Assembly: GCF_028416595.1 (NCBI RefSeq)
Contig: NZ_JAMQKC010000006.1
Coordinates: forward strand, 1 to 64,000
Origin: Aquibacillus salsiterrae
Lineage (GTDB): Bacteria; Bacillota; Bacilli; Bacillales; Amphibacillaceae
Direction: 5' to 3'
DNA length: 64,000 nucleotides
The translations under genes were made by a program, and so were the position numbers. Positions within the stretch are counted from its first letter, which is position 1. Every line of letters begins with the position of its first letter. This document shows, one piece after another, positions 34,992 to 44,046 of the stretch. A model generated the notes under the pieces. That model was not told the origin of the DNA, made no database searches, and was given only the letters and a program-made list of their open reading frames with translations.

Positions 34992-35355
34992 GTATTTACA
35001 GTCATTATTTGAGTATCCTGATGAAGACACAAGTTTAAATCAACTATTAGAATTGCTAAAATCAAAAGATGTGGAATTTATAAATACCCTTAATGAGAAG
35101 GTGAATTTAGATTTATGTAACGATAAAGAATTAACATATTTAACGAAAGTATCAGCCTTATTAGACTATTATTTACAAACATATGATATTGAAGTTCCCG
35201 ATTGGCTTAGAGATGAGAAATTAAAATTTGATAAACCCTATTATCACCCTAAGCGGATAAGTGATTTTGAAAAACTAAAATTACAATTTACGAGTCCAGC
35301 CCCCTTTAGGATAAAAAATGTTTATTTCAATCTAGGGGGTATTGAGAGAGTCTAA
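34978..35355 (+). CDS. partner protein of the nucleotidyltransferase
   Basis: 125 residues, mostly helical in the first 75. The C-terminal pattern VPDWLRDEKLKFDKPYYHP and then FTSPAPFRIKNVYFNLGGIERV resembles a widespread uncharacterised family of short proteins (WL-DE-L---P-F ... SP-PFR-RNVFV) that I recall next to similar nucleotidyltransferases. The ATG lies inside the end of the preceding gene. It is a candidate antitoxin or co-factor; no DNA-binding motif is obvious. Ends at a strong terminator. Confidence 0.65.
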   Translation: MIGNKYLQSLFEYPDEDTSLNQLLELLKSKDVEFINTLNEKVNLDLCNDKELTYLTKVSALLDYYLQTYDIEVPDWLRDEKLKFDKPYYHPKRISDFEKLKLQFTSPAPFRIKNVYFNLGGIERV

Positions 35356-35358
35356 AGG

Positions 35359-35403
35359 GCTTCTCAAAAGTTTAGCAAACTTTTGGCGAAGCTTCTTTTT
35401 TTA
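35359..35403 (+). terminator. terminator of nucleotidyltransferase module
   Basis: GCTTC and GAAGC flank the perfect inner stem CAAAAGTTT / AAACTTTTG; TTTTTTT follows. Confidence 0.9.
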
Positions 35404-35545
35404 CCTTATATATTTTTTCTTAAGTTAAATACTTTACAGTAAATTCAGCAAAGCCCTGATATAGCCCACTATTAGAACACATTGCTAAAGATAGTGCACA
35501 CTCTTACTTTAACAGAACATGATTTAACGGTCTGAGGTGAATAAC

Positions 35546-35653
35546 ATGGCAAACAATATAGAACTTAGCATAGATTTTATTGGATTGCAATTACTTTATT
35601 TTGATTGTTTTCTTGTGACTTGTGGAAGGAATTGCTGTTTTTTTAACGAATAG
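35546..35653 (+). pseudogene. 35-codon remnant at right direct repeat
   Basis: GAGGTGAATAAC and ATG 35546 open a short frame, MANNIELSIDFIGLQLLYF, that contains the right 44-bp repeat. After it the reading appears to shift: the frame encoding LVEGIAVFLTNRKDNE ends at about 35666. This looks like the two ends of a small, broken gene. The family is not recognised. Confidence 0.4.
35556..35599 (+). repeat. 44-bp direct repeat, right copy
   Basis: Same orientation as 34153-34196 with three mismatches. Together they bracket the nucleotidyltransferase pair and the nrdAB-proximal spacer. Confidence 0.85.
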
Positions 35654-35690
35654 GAAAGATAACGAATAACTCGTTTAAGGAGGAATTTTA

Positions 35691-36563
35691 ATGGATAGTA
35701 CAGACTTTACGATTGGTTTAATTGGTGCTGGTGTGATGGGGAAGAGTATGGCTTTAAATTTAATTGATGCAGGTTATACATTACATACCTATACTCGAAC
35801 AAAGGAAAAGGCAACTGAGTTGATCGAACGCGGCGCAACATGGAAAGATTCCGTTGCACAACTCGCGGCTGATTCCGATGTAATAATATCCATCGTCGGT
35901 TATCCAAGTGATGTAGAAGAAATCTATCTTAGTGAGACGGGCATTTTAGCAAATGCCAAGGCTGGTGCTTATGTCATTGATATGACTACCTCAAGTCCCC
36001 TCTTAGCAGAGAAAATTGCAGTACTAGCTAAAGAAAAACAAATTCATGCTTTAGACGCACCTGTTTCCGGTGGAGATATTGGAGCGAAAAACGGAACATT
36101 AGCAATCATGGTTGGAGGGGAACAAGATGCATTTAACGCTGTCAAGCCAATATTTGAAGTGATCGGTCAACATATCATGCTTCAAGGTGACCCAGGTGCA
36201 GGACAACATACTAAAATGTGCAACCAAATAACGATTGCATCTAACATGATTGGTGTTTGCGAGGCAATTGTCTATGCTGAGCATGCGGGGTTAAATCCAG
36301 AAAAGGTGTTAGAAACGATTACGACTGGAGCAGCAGGCAGTTGGTCGTTAACTAACCTTGCACCTAGAATGATCGCCGAAAACTATGCTCCCGGTTTTTA
36401 TGTTAAGCACTTCATCAAGGATATGACGATTGCACTAGAGTCTGCTAAAGCTATGGGATTAACTACCCCAGGAATCGAACTATCTCTTTCACTTTATAAG
36501 CGTTTAGCTGACAAAGGGGAACAAGACAGCGGTACACAAGCATTAATCAAATTGTTCAGGTAA
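35691..36563 (+). CDS. NAD(P)-dependent beta-hydroxyacid dehydrogenase
   Basis: 290 residues of the 3-hydroxyisobutyrate / tartronate-semialdehyde reductase family. The Rossmann motif GLIGAGVMGKSMALNL is at residues 9-24, the substrate motif DAPVSGGDIGAKNGTLAIMVGG lies at about 122-143, and the catalytic lysine is in GAGQHTKMCNQI. TAAGGAGG lies 7 bases before ATG. Its 3' end overlaps the convergent gene at 36543 by 21 bases. The exact hydroxyacid substrate is uncertain. Confidence 0.9.
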   Translation: MDSTDFTIGLIGAGVMGKSMALNLIDAGYTLHTYTRTKEKATELIERGATWKDSVAQLAADSDVIISIVGYPSDVEEIYLSETGILANAKAGAYVIDMTTSSPLLAEKIAVLAKEKQIHALDAPVSGGDIGAKNGTLAIMVGGEQDAFNAVKPIFEVIGQHIMLQGDPGAGQHTKMCNQITIASNMIGVCEAIVYAEHAGLNPEKVLETITTGAAGSWSLTNLAPRMIAENYAPGFYVKHFIKDMTIALESAKAMGLTTPGIELSLSLYKRLADKGEQDSGTQALIKLFR

Positions 36564-36863
36564 CCTTTCTTTTGGCGTCTTCTCCATTAATTCTGCAACG
36601 ACAAATGCTAAGTCATCGTTACCAAACAACTGAAGCGCTTCAAACAGTATGTCAACAGGAATATGATCAGCCTCTTCTTTTGACACAGTTAATTCAACCG
36701 CTTCGACTAACGCTTGATTCGGTAGTTGCTGTGGGTAGGCCTGTTGATATAGTTCAAAAGGGTCTAAATCATTATTTATACACCACTGGGCAAAGATGAG
36801 AATCATACCATTTTCCTGTTGTTTGTACATATCAATAATATGTTTTTCCGTATTTTTTTCCAT
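36543..36863 (-). CDS. conserved hypothetical protein
   Basis: About 106 residues, acidic, helical and cytoplasmic; no recognised domain. Start ATG 36863 (MEKNTEKHIIDMYKQQ) has GGTGAT 4 bases ahead; an ATG four codons upstream is also possible. It is convergent with and overlaps the dehydrogenase by 21 bases. Function unknown. Confidence 0.65.
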   Translation of the reverse strand: MEKNTEKHIIDMYKQQENGMILIFAQWCINNDLDPFELYQQAYPQQLPNQALVEAVELTVSKEEADHIPVDILFEALQLFGNDDLAFVVAELMEKTPKERLPEQFD

Positions 36864-36943
36864 TTGCATCACCATTTCATAAGTAATAGTCCCGACTTGG
36901 CTCGTTAGTAAACCTCAGGCGAGGTCACGCTTTTTATACTTTT

Positions 36944-36978
36944 AAAAGGGGTGCATCTCAAATCGAGATGCACCCTTC
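36944..36978 (-). terminator. terminator of csp gene
   Basis: Perfect GGGTGCATCTC / GAGATGCACCC stem, followed on the minus strand by CTTTTAAAAG. Confidence 0.8.
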
Positions 36979-36993
36979 CTTGTCCAAAATTGA

Positions 36994-37191
36994 TTACAGT
37001 TTAACAACATTAGATGCTTGTGGACCACGTTGACCTTCAACGATTTCAAATTCAACTTCTTGACCTTCATCAAGTGATTTGAAACCATCAGATTGGATGC
37101 TTGAGAAGTGGACAAATACATCGTCTCCATCCTCACGCTCAATGAATCCAAACCCTTTATCTGCATTAAACCATTTAACTTTACCTACCAT
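36994..37191 (-). CDS. cold-shock protein (CspB/CspD-like)
   Basis: 65-residue OB-fold RNA chaperone. RNP1 is KGFGFIE and RNP2 is VFVHFSSI, with the usual GKVKWFN start and [10 protein letters not shown] end. AAGGAGGC precedes the ATG. It binds single-stranded RNA and DNA to prevent secondary structure. Several paralogues are normal in Bacillus, so I do not assign a specific symbol. Confidence 0.95.
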   Translation of the reverse strand: MVGKVKWFNADKGFGFIEREDGDDVFVHFSSIQSDGFKSLDEGQEVEFEIVEGQRGPQASNVVKL

Positions 37192-37562
37192 ATTGAATGC
37201 CTCCTTACTTAAAGTGCTTTACATCACTTATTGTAAAAAAAACATCAAGAACTATGCAAGCCATCTATTTCCTTTTAAATTTACTATGACTTTTTGAAAA
37301 ACACAAGCAACTTACTCGTTTTTCTCATAAGATTAAGAAAGTATAAAAAGATCCAAGGAACACTCCTAAGAATTGACATCTCGTTAGAAGCAAGTGGTTT
37401 TCTTGTTTCGAAGGTGCGACTTGCGCTTTTGTTCCTTAATCAACCATTGAATTTCATTATTTTTTTTGTTAAAATATAAGCTTGCAAGAGACTAATGTTA
37501 TGAATATCCAACCTAAACACGTTTATATCTTGCAAATATGAATTGATAGGTGGTAATTAAAA
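37192..37562. other. csp leader and reversed repeat element
   Basis: A 371-bp spacer between divergent csp and trhO. It contains the csp 5' leader, a degenerate minus-strand copy of the dispersed element (37331-37440) and the trhO upstream region with GGTGGT before its ATG. No coding frame is convincing. Confidence 0.55.
37331..37440 (-). repeat. dispersed element E15, reverse orientation, degenerate
   Basis: Read on the minus strand the head is TAAGGAACAAAAGCGCAAGTCGCACC and the tail is CTTGGATCTTTTTATACTTTCTTAATC, with a short interior. It is the one clear copy in the opposite orientation. Confidence 0.7.
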
Positions 37563-38534
37563 ATGGAAAAAGTAAAGTATCAAGTCTTACTGTATTACAA
37601 CTATGTAAACATTGAGGACCCTGAAACATTTGCTAAAGAGCACTTAACGTTCTGTAAAGAATTAGAGTTAAAAGGTCGTGTACTTGTTGCAAAAGAGGGT
37701 ATTAACGGCACCGTTTCAGGGACTGTTGAACAAACAAATAAATATATGGAGACAATGCATAACGACCCTCGTTTTGCAGATATGGTGTTTAAGGTTGATG
37801 AGGCAGATGGACATACCTTTAAAAAGATGCACGTACGCCCTCGACCAGAGCTTGTAACACTTCGTCTTGAGGACGATGTTAACCCTAAAGAAACAACAGG
37901 TAAATATTTAAGTCCAAGAGAATTTTACGAGGCAATGCAAGATGAGAATACTGTTGTTTTAGATGCTAGAAACGATTATGAATATGATTTAGGACACTTC
38001 CGTGGTGCGATTCGCCCAGATATTGAAACATTCCGCGATTTACCTGATTGGGTAAAAGAAAATAAAGACAAGCTTGAAGGTAAAAAAGTGTTAACGTATT
38101 GTACAGGTGGTATTCGTTGTGAAAAATTTTCCGGTTGGTTAGTTAAGGAAGGTTTTGAAGACGTTGGTCAATTACACGGTGGTATTGTTACTTACGGGAA
38201 GGACCCAGAAGTTCAGGGTGAGCTTTGGGACGGACAACTATATGTATTTGATGAGCGTATTGCTGTACCAGTTAACCGAAAAGAACATGTCGTGGTAGGG
38301 AAAGACTATTTCGATGGTGAGCATTGTGAACGTTATGTAAATTGTGCAAACCCAGAATGTAATCGACAAATTTTATGTTCCGAAGAAAACGAGCATAAAT
38401 ACATGCGGGGATGCTCACACGAGTGCCGTGTATCACCACGAAATTTATATATAGAAGAACACAACCTGTCACAAGAGGAAATCAATGAACGCTTGAGAAG
38501 AATTGAACAAGAAGACGGAGTTAAGCAATCATAG
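37563..38534 (+). CDS. trhO: tRNA uridine(34) hydroxylase TrhO (rhodanese-like)
   Basis: 323 residues. The N-terminal acylphosphatase-like domain ([16 protein letters not shown]) is followed by a rhodanese domain with the active-site cysteine Cys180 in [11 protein letters not shown], and a C-terminal cysteine-rich segment ([12 protein letters not shown]... CSHEC). This is the YceA/TrhO family, which makes the 5-hydroxyuridine at tRNA position 34 in an oxygen-dependent way. GGTGGTAATTAAAA precedes the ATG. A dispersed element begins directly after its TAG stop. Confidence 0.95.
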   Translation: MEKVKYQVLLYYNYVNIEDPETFAKEHLTFCKELELKGRVLVAKEGINGTVSGTVEQTNKYMETMHNDPRFADMVFKVDEADGHTFKKMHVRPRPELVTLRLEDDVNPKETTGKYLSPREFYEAMQDENTVVLDARNDYEYDLGHFRGAIRPDIETFRDLPDWVKENKDKLEGKKVLTYCTGGIRCEKFSGWLVKEGFEDVGQLHGGIVTYGKDPEVQGELWDGQLYVFDERIAVPVNRKEHVVVGKDYFDGEHCERYVNCANPECNRQILCSEENEHKYMRGCSHECRVSPRNLYIEEHNLSQEEINERLRRIEQEDGVKQS

Positions 38535-38582
38535 TAAGAAAAGCGCAAGCCGCGCCTTGGTAGGGAGCTCTTGAGTTATTTA
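38535..38582 (+). repeat. dispersed element E11, shortened
   Basis: TAAGAAAAGCGCAAGCCGCGCCTTGG joins to GGGAGCTCTTGAG. It starts at the base after the trhO stop codon. Confidence 0.75.
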
Positions 38583-38657
38583 TATCTTGTAGAAAAGGCA
38601 GCTGATATTGATATGGCTGTCTTTTTTCAGTATCTTTATTTTAAGGGGAAGATAACA

Positions 38658-39134
38658 ATGAGTGTGTATGATTACACTGTTATGACAAATAGCGATGAAG
38701 AGAAATCACTAGCTGATTTTCACGGGAATGTATTATTAATTGTCAACACAGCAAGTAAATGCGGCTTTACTCCACAATATGAAGGGCTTCAGATGCTGTA
38801 TGATACATATAAAGACCATGGCTTCACCGTCCTTGGTTTCCCAAGTAACCAATTTATGAATCAAGAACCTGGTAGCGGTGCAGACATCGAACAGTTTTGT
38901 AAAACAAATTATGGCGTATCATTCCCGATATTTAGAAAAATTGATGTCAAGGGCAAAAATATTCATCCGCTTTTTCAATATTTAATTAACCAAGCTCCAG
39001 GCTTTCTCTTTAACCAGGTAAAATGGAATTTCACAAAGTTTTTAATCGATCGCAACGGACAAGTTGTGAAAAGATACGCACCAAACATAGAACCCCTAGC
39101 AATCGAAACAGCTATACAAGAACTGTTAGACTAA
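38658..39134 (+). CDS. glutathione peroxidase-family thiol peroxidase
   Basis: 158 residues from ATG 38658 (MSVYDYTVM), with AAGGGGAAG 8 bases ahead. The frame is open further upstream but there it reads through a repeat element. The peroxidatic Cys35 is in NTASKCGFTPQ; conserved FPSNQF and WNFTKFLID complete the Gpx signature. In bacteria these cysteine enzymes usually use thioredoxin rather than glutathione. B. subtilis BsaA is the counterpart. Role: removal of hydroperoxides in the cytoplasm. Confidence 0.93.
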   Translation: MSVYDYTVMTNSDEEKSLADFHGNVLLIVNTASKCGFTPQYEGLQMLYDTYKDHGFTVLGFPSNQFMNQEPGSGADIEQFCKTNYGVSFPIFRKIDVKGKNIHPLFQYLINQAPGFLFNQVKWNFTKFLIDRNGQVVKRYAPNIEPLAIETAIQELLD

Positions 39135-39199
39135 GAACAGGAGCAATTAAAGCATTGATGGGAGTAAACAGCTCTGATTATAATAGCTATCCGGGTGTG

Positions 39200-39745
39200 A
39201 TTCGGACTCAGATTGATGGATATTCCCCTGCTCTGTCCGAATTGGGGCTTCATTCGGACTCGGATTGATGGATATCCGACTTACCTGTCTGAATTGGGGC
39301 TTCATTCGGACTCAGATTGATGGATGTTCGCCTGCTCTGTCCGAATTGGGGCTTCATTCGGACTCAGATTGATGGATGTTCGCCTGCTCTGTCCGAATTG
39401 GGGCTTCATTCGGACTCAGTTTGACTGATATTCGTCTTACCTGTCTGAATTGAACCCCAATTCGGACTCAGTTTGACTGATATTCGCCTGCTCTGTCCGA
39501 ATTGGGGCTTCATTCGGACTCAGATTGACTGATGTTCGCCTTCTTTGTCTGAATTGGGGCTTCATTCGGACTCAGATTGACTGATGTTCGCCTGCTCTGT
39601 CCGAATTGGGGTTCGATTCGGACTCGGATTGATGGATGTTCGTCTTACCTGTCTGAATTGGGGCTTCATTCGGACTCGGATTGACTGATATCCGCCTTAC
39701 CTGTCTGAATTGGGGTTCAATTCGGACTCAGATTGACGGTAATCC
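39200..39745. repeat. 52-bp tandem array 2
   Basis: Eleven copies begin with ATTCGGACTC at 39200, 39252, 39304, 39356, 39408, 39460, 39512, 39564, 39616, 39668 and 39720, exactly 52 bp apart. Each unit contains ATTCGGAC and GTCCGAATTGGGG (sometimes GTCTGAATT), an inverted pair around a 26-28 base loop. The loop varies between GATTGATGGATGTTCG and GTTTGACTGATATTCG types. The array fills the gap between convergent peroxidase and proS genes. It is related to array 1. Confidence 0.95.
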
Positions 39746-39805
39746 CAAGTAGGGCAATCGCTCGGACATCTAAAAAGGAGCACCTGATAGGTACTCCTTC
39801 TATTA

Positions 39806-41245
39806 TTAATATGCTTTTGCCCAATAGACTAACTTATCTGCTTCTTCGCCACAGTAGACACATTTATCATGAACAGTCTCTTGGTCAAATGGAATACATC
39901 TAGAAGTAGCTGACGTTTCTTCTTTTATTTTTTCCTCACAACCAACGTCACCACACCACATCGCTTTGATGAATCCAGGCTTTTCTTCAAGAAGCTGCTT
40001 AAATTCGTCAAACGTCTTAGCAACACTCGTTTTTTCCTCGCGAAGCTCTTTCGCCTTATTAAATAAATTGGTTTGGATTTCTTCCAATAGAGCAGGAATC
40101 TTCATGCTTAGCTCATCCATCGATACAAATTCTTTATCCCCTGTATCGCGACGCACTAGCACAACCTGGTTCTTTTCAATATCTTTAGGTCCCACTTCTA
40201 AGCGCAGTGGTACACCTTTCATTTCATATTCATTAAACTTCCAACCCGGCATTTTATCACTTGCGTCAATATCGACACGAGCGAATGTAGCGATTTGTTC
40301 TTTTAATTGATATCCTTTGTCCAAAACACCTTCTTTGTGCTGGGCAATTGGAACGATCATTACTTGTGTTGGTGCAATCCTTGGTGGTACAACTAATCCC
40401 CTGTTATCCCCGTGGACCATGATTAATGCCCCAATAAGTCTTGTTGTAATTCCCCAAGACGTCTGATGAACTGGTTTAAGCTCACCTTGTTCGTCCGTAA
40501 ATCGGATACCAAATCCTTCAGCAAAGCCTGTTCCTAAATGGTGAGACGTACCCGATTGGAGCGCTTTTCCATCATGCATTAAGCTTTCAATAGTTAGCGT
40601 ATATTTTGCTCCGGCAAACTTTTCCTTTTCCGTTTTTTGTCCACGAACAACAGGAATTGCAAGGTAATCCTCACACACTTGTGCATAGACATCTAACATT
40701 TTATTTGTTTCTTCAGCAGCATCTTCGTCAGTCGCATGACATGTATGTCCTTCTTGCCATAAAAATTCTAGCGAACGAAGGAATGGCCGGGTTGTCTTTT
40801 CCCATCTGACAACGTTGCTCCACTGATTATAAAGCTTTGGTAGGTCACGATACGAGTGAATGATTTTAGAATAATGTTCAGCAAATAGTACTTCTGATGT
40901 CGGTCTAACAACAAGACGTTCTTGAAGCTCCTCATCCCCTCCATGAGTCACCCATGCTACCTCAGGTGCAAACCCTTCAATATGGTCTTTTTCCTTTTGC
41001 AAAAGGCTCTCTGGAATAAATAACGGAAAATACATGTTTTGGTGACCGGTTTCTTTAATTTTCCCATCGAGTATGTCACGGATATTTTCCCAAATTGCGT
41101 AGCCATACGGACGAATAATCATTGTTCCTCGAACAGAACCATAATCAACCAAGTCTGCTTGCTTTACTACGTCCGTGTACCACTGGGCAAAATCTTCTTC
41201 CATTGCTGTTACTTTTTCAACAAATTGCTTATTTTTCTTTCCCAT
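39806..41245 (-). CDS. proS: prolyl-tRNA synthetase (archaeal/short type)
   Basis: Class II synthetase of about 479 residues. Class II motifs include [34 protein letters not shown] and [14 protein letters not shown]. The C-terminal part has the cysteine set CGDVGCEEK ... [10 protein letters not shown] and ends WAKAY, typical of the ProS type lacking the editing insertion found in E. coli ProS. ATG 41245 is chosen over 41266 because the region before it has TTGAGGT. A T-box leader precedes it. A second, long proS elsewhere in the genome is possible. Confidence 0.95.
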   Translation of the reverse strand: MGKKNKQFVEKVTAMEEDFAQWYTDVVKQADLVDYGSVRGTMIIRPYGYAIWENIRDILDGKIKETGHQNMYFPLFIPESLLQKEKDHIEGFAPEVAWVTHGGDEELQERLVVRPTSEVLFAEHYSKIIHSYRDLPKLYNQWSNVVRWEKTTRPFLRSLEFLWQEGHTCHATDEDAAEETNKMLDVYAQVCEDYLAIPVVRGQKTEKEKFAGAKYTLTIESLMHDGKALQSGTSHHLGTGFAEGFGIRFTDEQGELKPVHQTSWGITTRLIGALIMVHGDNRGLVVPPRIAPTQVMIVPIAQHKEGVLDKGYQLKEQIATFARVDIDASDKMPGWKFNEYEMKGVPLRLEVGPKDIEKNQVVLVRRDTGDKEFVSMDELSMKIPALLEEIQTNLFNKAKELREEKTSVAKTFDEFKQLLEEKPGFIKAMWCGDVGCEEKIKEETSATSRCIPFDQETVHDKCVYCGEEADKLVYWAKAY

Positions 41246-41319
41246 TAACCTCAACTCCATACACATTAAATTTTTTATACGTATCTGACATTAACAATTA
41301 TAATAATCGGCCTCTAAAA

Positions 41320-41540
41320 AACAAAAAAATCCCCATCCCCAAAAAAGGGACCGAGATACGGTGGTACCACCCTTGTTTACAGTAATCCTACTGAACACTT
41401 TGTCATCGATAACGGGACCTAAACCGTATGTATCTATTCGATACGCTGCTCCAAGGTAGGTTCAGACAGTACCTAATGGGATTTCTCAGCAAACCTCCCT
41501 CTCTTTAAAATAGACAACTATCCTACTAATCCTTATCCAC
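41320..41540 (-). promoter_or_regulatory. T-box leader of proS
   Basis: Minus-strand T-box motif AAGGGTGGTACCACCGTATC (41373-41354), followed by a GGTCCC-TTTTTT-GGGGAT hairpin and seven T. The 5' part contains AAAGAGAGGGAGG and GCTGAGAAA blocks typical of stem I. Uncharged tRNA-Pro is the expected ligand. Confidence 0.9.
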
Positions 41541-41654
41541 GCAATATTATATTAATTTTAAAATCACTATATGTAATTAAGAAGATATTGTCAAGTTTAT
41601 TAGGAAATCCTGAATTTGGACTGTAACGCTTACTCGATTATCCAAGAACATTTA

Positions 41655-41700
41655 AGACCACACGGATTAATCAGTATGGTCTTAGTTCTTTTCCATTTTT
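41655..41700 (-). terminator. possible rib operon terminator
   Basis: AAGACCA.AC and GT.TGGTCTT arms around ATTAATC, just past ribH. The T-run is weak. Confidence 0.45.
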
Positions 41701-41702
41701 TA

Positions 41703-42170
41703 TTAATCAAGTGCCTTCATCAAATTTGCCATTTCAACAGCTGAAATAGCTGCTTCTGCACCTTTGTTTCCTGCTTTTGTTCCTGCACGCTCGATTGCCT
41801 GCTCAATCGTATCTGTGGTTAACACGCCAAAAATAACAGGAAGATTTTCTTGTAAGGAAATGCTTGCTACACCTTTTGAAACTTCATTACACACATAATC
41901 AAAGTGTGGCGTAGACCCGCGAATAACCGTCCCTAAAGCAATGACCGCGTCATATTTTTTAGACGTTGCCATTTTCTTTGCAACTAACGGAATTTCAAAT
42001 GCACCCGGAACCCATGCAACGGATACATCCTCTTCCTTTACACCATGTCTACGCAGGGCATCCTCGGCACCTGTAAGTAACTTCCCAGTGATAAACTCAT
42101 TGAATCTTCCTACGACAATCCCGACTTTTAATCCTGTGCCTACTAAGTTACCTTCAAAAATGTTACTCAT
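41703..42170 (-). CDS. ribH: 6,7-dimethyl-8-ribityllumazine synthase
   Basis: 155 residues. It condenses 3,4-dihydroxy-2-butanone 4-phosphate with the ribitylaminouracil to give lumazine. Signatures: [30 protein letters not shown], and [18 protein letters not shown] with the catalytic His. It is the last gene of the ribDEBAH operon, 12 bases behind ribBA. Confidence 0.97.
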   Translation of the reverse strand: MSNIFEGNLVGTGLKVGIVVGRFNEFITGKLLTGAEDALRRHGVKEEDVSVAWVPGAFEIPLVAKKMATSKKYDAVIALGTVIRGSTPHFDYVCNEVSKGVASISLQENLPVIFGVLTTDTIEQAIERAGTKAGNKGAEAAISAVEMANLMKALD

Positions 42171-42182
42171 CTTCTTTTCCCC

Positions 42183-43376
42183 CTATAATTTTAAAATATG
42201 GTCTAATTTTTTTACTTTTGTTTTAAGATAATTTTCATTGTCCTTGTTTGCAGGTATTTCGATTGCTTCGCGTTCGACAACCTCTAATCCATAATCACTT
42301 ATCCCAGTTATTTTGCGCGGGTTGTTTGTTAATAACTTTATTTTTTTCACACCTAAGTCCTTAAGAATCTGAGCACTAATCGCATAGTCGCGCATATCAT
42401 CGGGAAAGCCTAGCTGATGATTTGCTTCCACCGTATCAAACCCTTGCTCTTGCAGTTTATAGGCACGAAGTTTATTTAATAGACCAATCCCTCGTCCTTC
42501 TTGCCTCATATAAACAAGAACACCTTTACCTTCTTGCTCAATTTGATGTAATGCTTTTTCTAATTGCGGACCACAATCACAACGATGTGACCCTAACACA
42601 TCACCAGTTAAACATTCAGAATGGATGCGAACGAGAACGGGGTCATCTTGATTAAATTCACCCTTATACAAAGCAAGATGCTCTTTGCCAGAGATTTTTT
42701 CAGTATAGGCAACTAGGTTAAAGTCACCATACTCCGTTGGTAGCTTTATTTCGACTTCTTTTTCAATCAATTGATCGTGTTTTTTTCGATAAGCAATTAA
42801 ATCCTTAATTGAAATTAATGATAATCCTTCTTGTTCTGCCATTTTGATTAACTCAGGAACTCGCGCCATTGTTCCATCATCATTCATAATTTCACAGATT
42901 ACCCCAACCGGCTCTGCACCCGCTAACCGTGCAAGATCGACGGCAGCCTCTGTATGCCCTGGCCGTTCGATTACTCCACCATTTTTTGCAACTAATGGAA
43001 AAACATGACCAGGCCGTTTGAAATCAAGTGCAGTTGTTTCAGGGTCTAAAAACTTTTGAATCGTCAAGGCTCGCTCATATGCACTTATCCCTGTAGTTGT
43101 TAACTTATGGTCTACACTTACTGTAAATGCCGTGCCGTGTGAATCTGTATTTGTTTGGACCATATCGTTTAGTTGGAATTTCTTTGCAACCTGAGCGGAC
43201 ATAGGTGTGCAAATTAATCCCTTACCTTTAGAAGCCAAATAATTAATCGATTCCGGTGTGGCATGTTCGGCAAGTAAAATAAAGTCACCTTCATTTTCCC
43301 TACCTTCATCATCAACAGCAATGATAATTCTACCTGCTTTAAGATCTTCTAATGCTTGCTCGATTGTCTGAAACAT
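42183..43376 (-). CDS. ribBA: DHBP synthase / GTP cyclohydrolase II fusion
   Basis: 397 residues. The N-terminal half (1-200) is DHBP synthase ([41 protein letters not shown]). The C-terminal half is GTP cyclohydrolase II with the zinc cysteines in [17 protein letters not shown] and [10 protein letters not shown]. Together they supply both precursors of riboflavin. It lies 13 bases behind ribE. Confidence 0.97.
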   Translation of the reverse strand: MFQTIEQALEDLKAGRIIIAVDDEGRENEGDFILLAEHATPESINYLASKGKGLICTPMSAQVAKKFQLNDMVQTNTDSHGTAFTVSVDHKLTTTGISAYERALTIQKFLDPETTALDFKRPGHVFPLVAKNGGVIERPGHTEAAVDLARLAGAEPVGVICEIMNDDGTMARVPELIKMAEQEGLSLISIKDLIAYRKKHDQLIEKEVEIKLPTEYGDFNLVAYTEKISGKEHLALYKGEFNQDDPVLVRIHSECLTGDVLGSHRCDCGPQLEKALHQIEQEGKGVLVYMRQEGRGIGLLNKLRAYKLQEQGFDTVEANHQLGFPDDMRDYAISAQILKDLGVKKIKLLTNNPRKITGISDYGLEVVEREAIEIPANKDNENYLKTKVKKLDHILKL

Positions 43377-43389
43377 GACCCTAACCCTC

Positions 43390-44046
43390 CTAATCTAAGA
43401 AGCCATAGCTCTCTAATTTCTCTGTCGTGATACTACTTTGCTTGTTTTTACTATCTTCTTTTGTAGCTAATAAGCGATCCATATATTTAGCCAACATGTC
43501 ATATTCGACATTTACCATGTCACCCACTTCTTTTTCACCAAGGATGGTAGCACGCTGTGTTTCAGGGATAAGTGATATAACAAAGCTTTTCTCTTTAACC
43601 CCAAATACAGTCAAGGAAGTTCCATCAACTGAAATAGAGCCTTTTAAAGCGATATACTTTAAACCATCCTCAGGTATTTCAATATCAATGTATAATGCAT
43701 TATTTTCTGTTGCCATCGACTTAATCATACCAACTGCATCAACATGTCCTGAGACAAAATGGCCACCGAACCTGCTTTGAGCTTGCATTGCTCTTTCTAA
43801 ATTAACGGAAGAACCAATTTGTAATGTCTTTAAAGACGAACCACGATATGTTTCTGGAATAACGTCTACGGAAAATTGATTGGCTTCAAAGGTAGTAACT
43901 GTTAAACAAACACCATTTACAGAAATACTATCTCCAATATGGACATCTTCAGTTATCTTATTTGTTTGAATGGTAAGTCGTAGCGAACTTTGATTTCGAA
44001 TAATACTCTTAACTTTCCCTTTTTCTTCAACAATACCTGTAAACAT
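43390..44046 (-). CDS. ribE: riboflavin synthase alpha subunit
   Basis: 218 residues with the two tandem lumazine-binding repeats: [12 protein letters not shown] with SVNGVCLTV, and [13 protein letters not shown] with SVDGTSLTV. It converts two lumazines to riboflavin plus the ribitylaminouracil. Its start directly abuts the ribD stop codon, so the two are translationally linked. Confidence 0.97.
   Translation of the reverse strand: MFTGIVEEKGKVKSIIRNQSSLRLTIQTNKITEDVHIGDSISVNGVCLTVTTFEANQFSVDVIPETYRGSSLKTLQIGSSVNLERAMQAQSRFGGHFVSGHVDAVGMIKSMATENNALYIDIEIPEDGLKYIALKGSISVDGTSLTVFGVKEKSFVISLIPETQRATILGEKEVGDMVNVEYDMLAKYMDRLLATKEDSKNKQSSITTEKLESYGFLD

Noticed and set aside
38571-38657. N-terminal extension of the glutathione peroxidase
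   Set aside because: It overlaps the dispersed element E11, and ATG 38658 has a proper ribosome site and the family start.
39200-39745. Regular 52-bp array as CRISPR
   Set aside because: The repeats are contiguous with no unique spacers, and no cas genes are near. The same holds for the arrays at 1-300 and 46855-47365.
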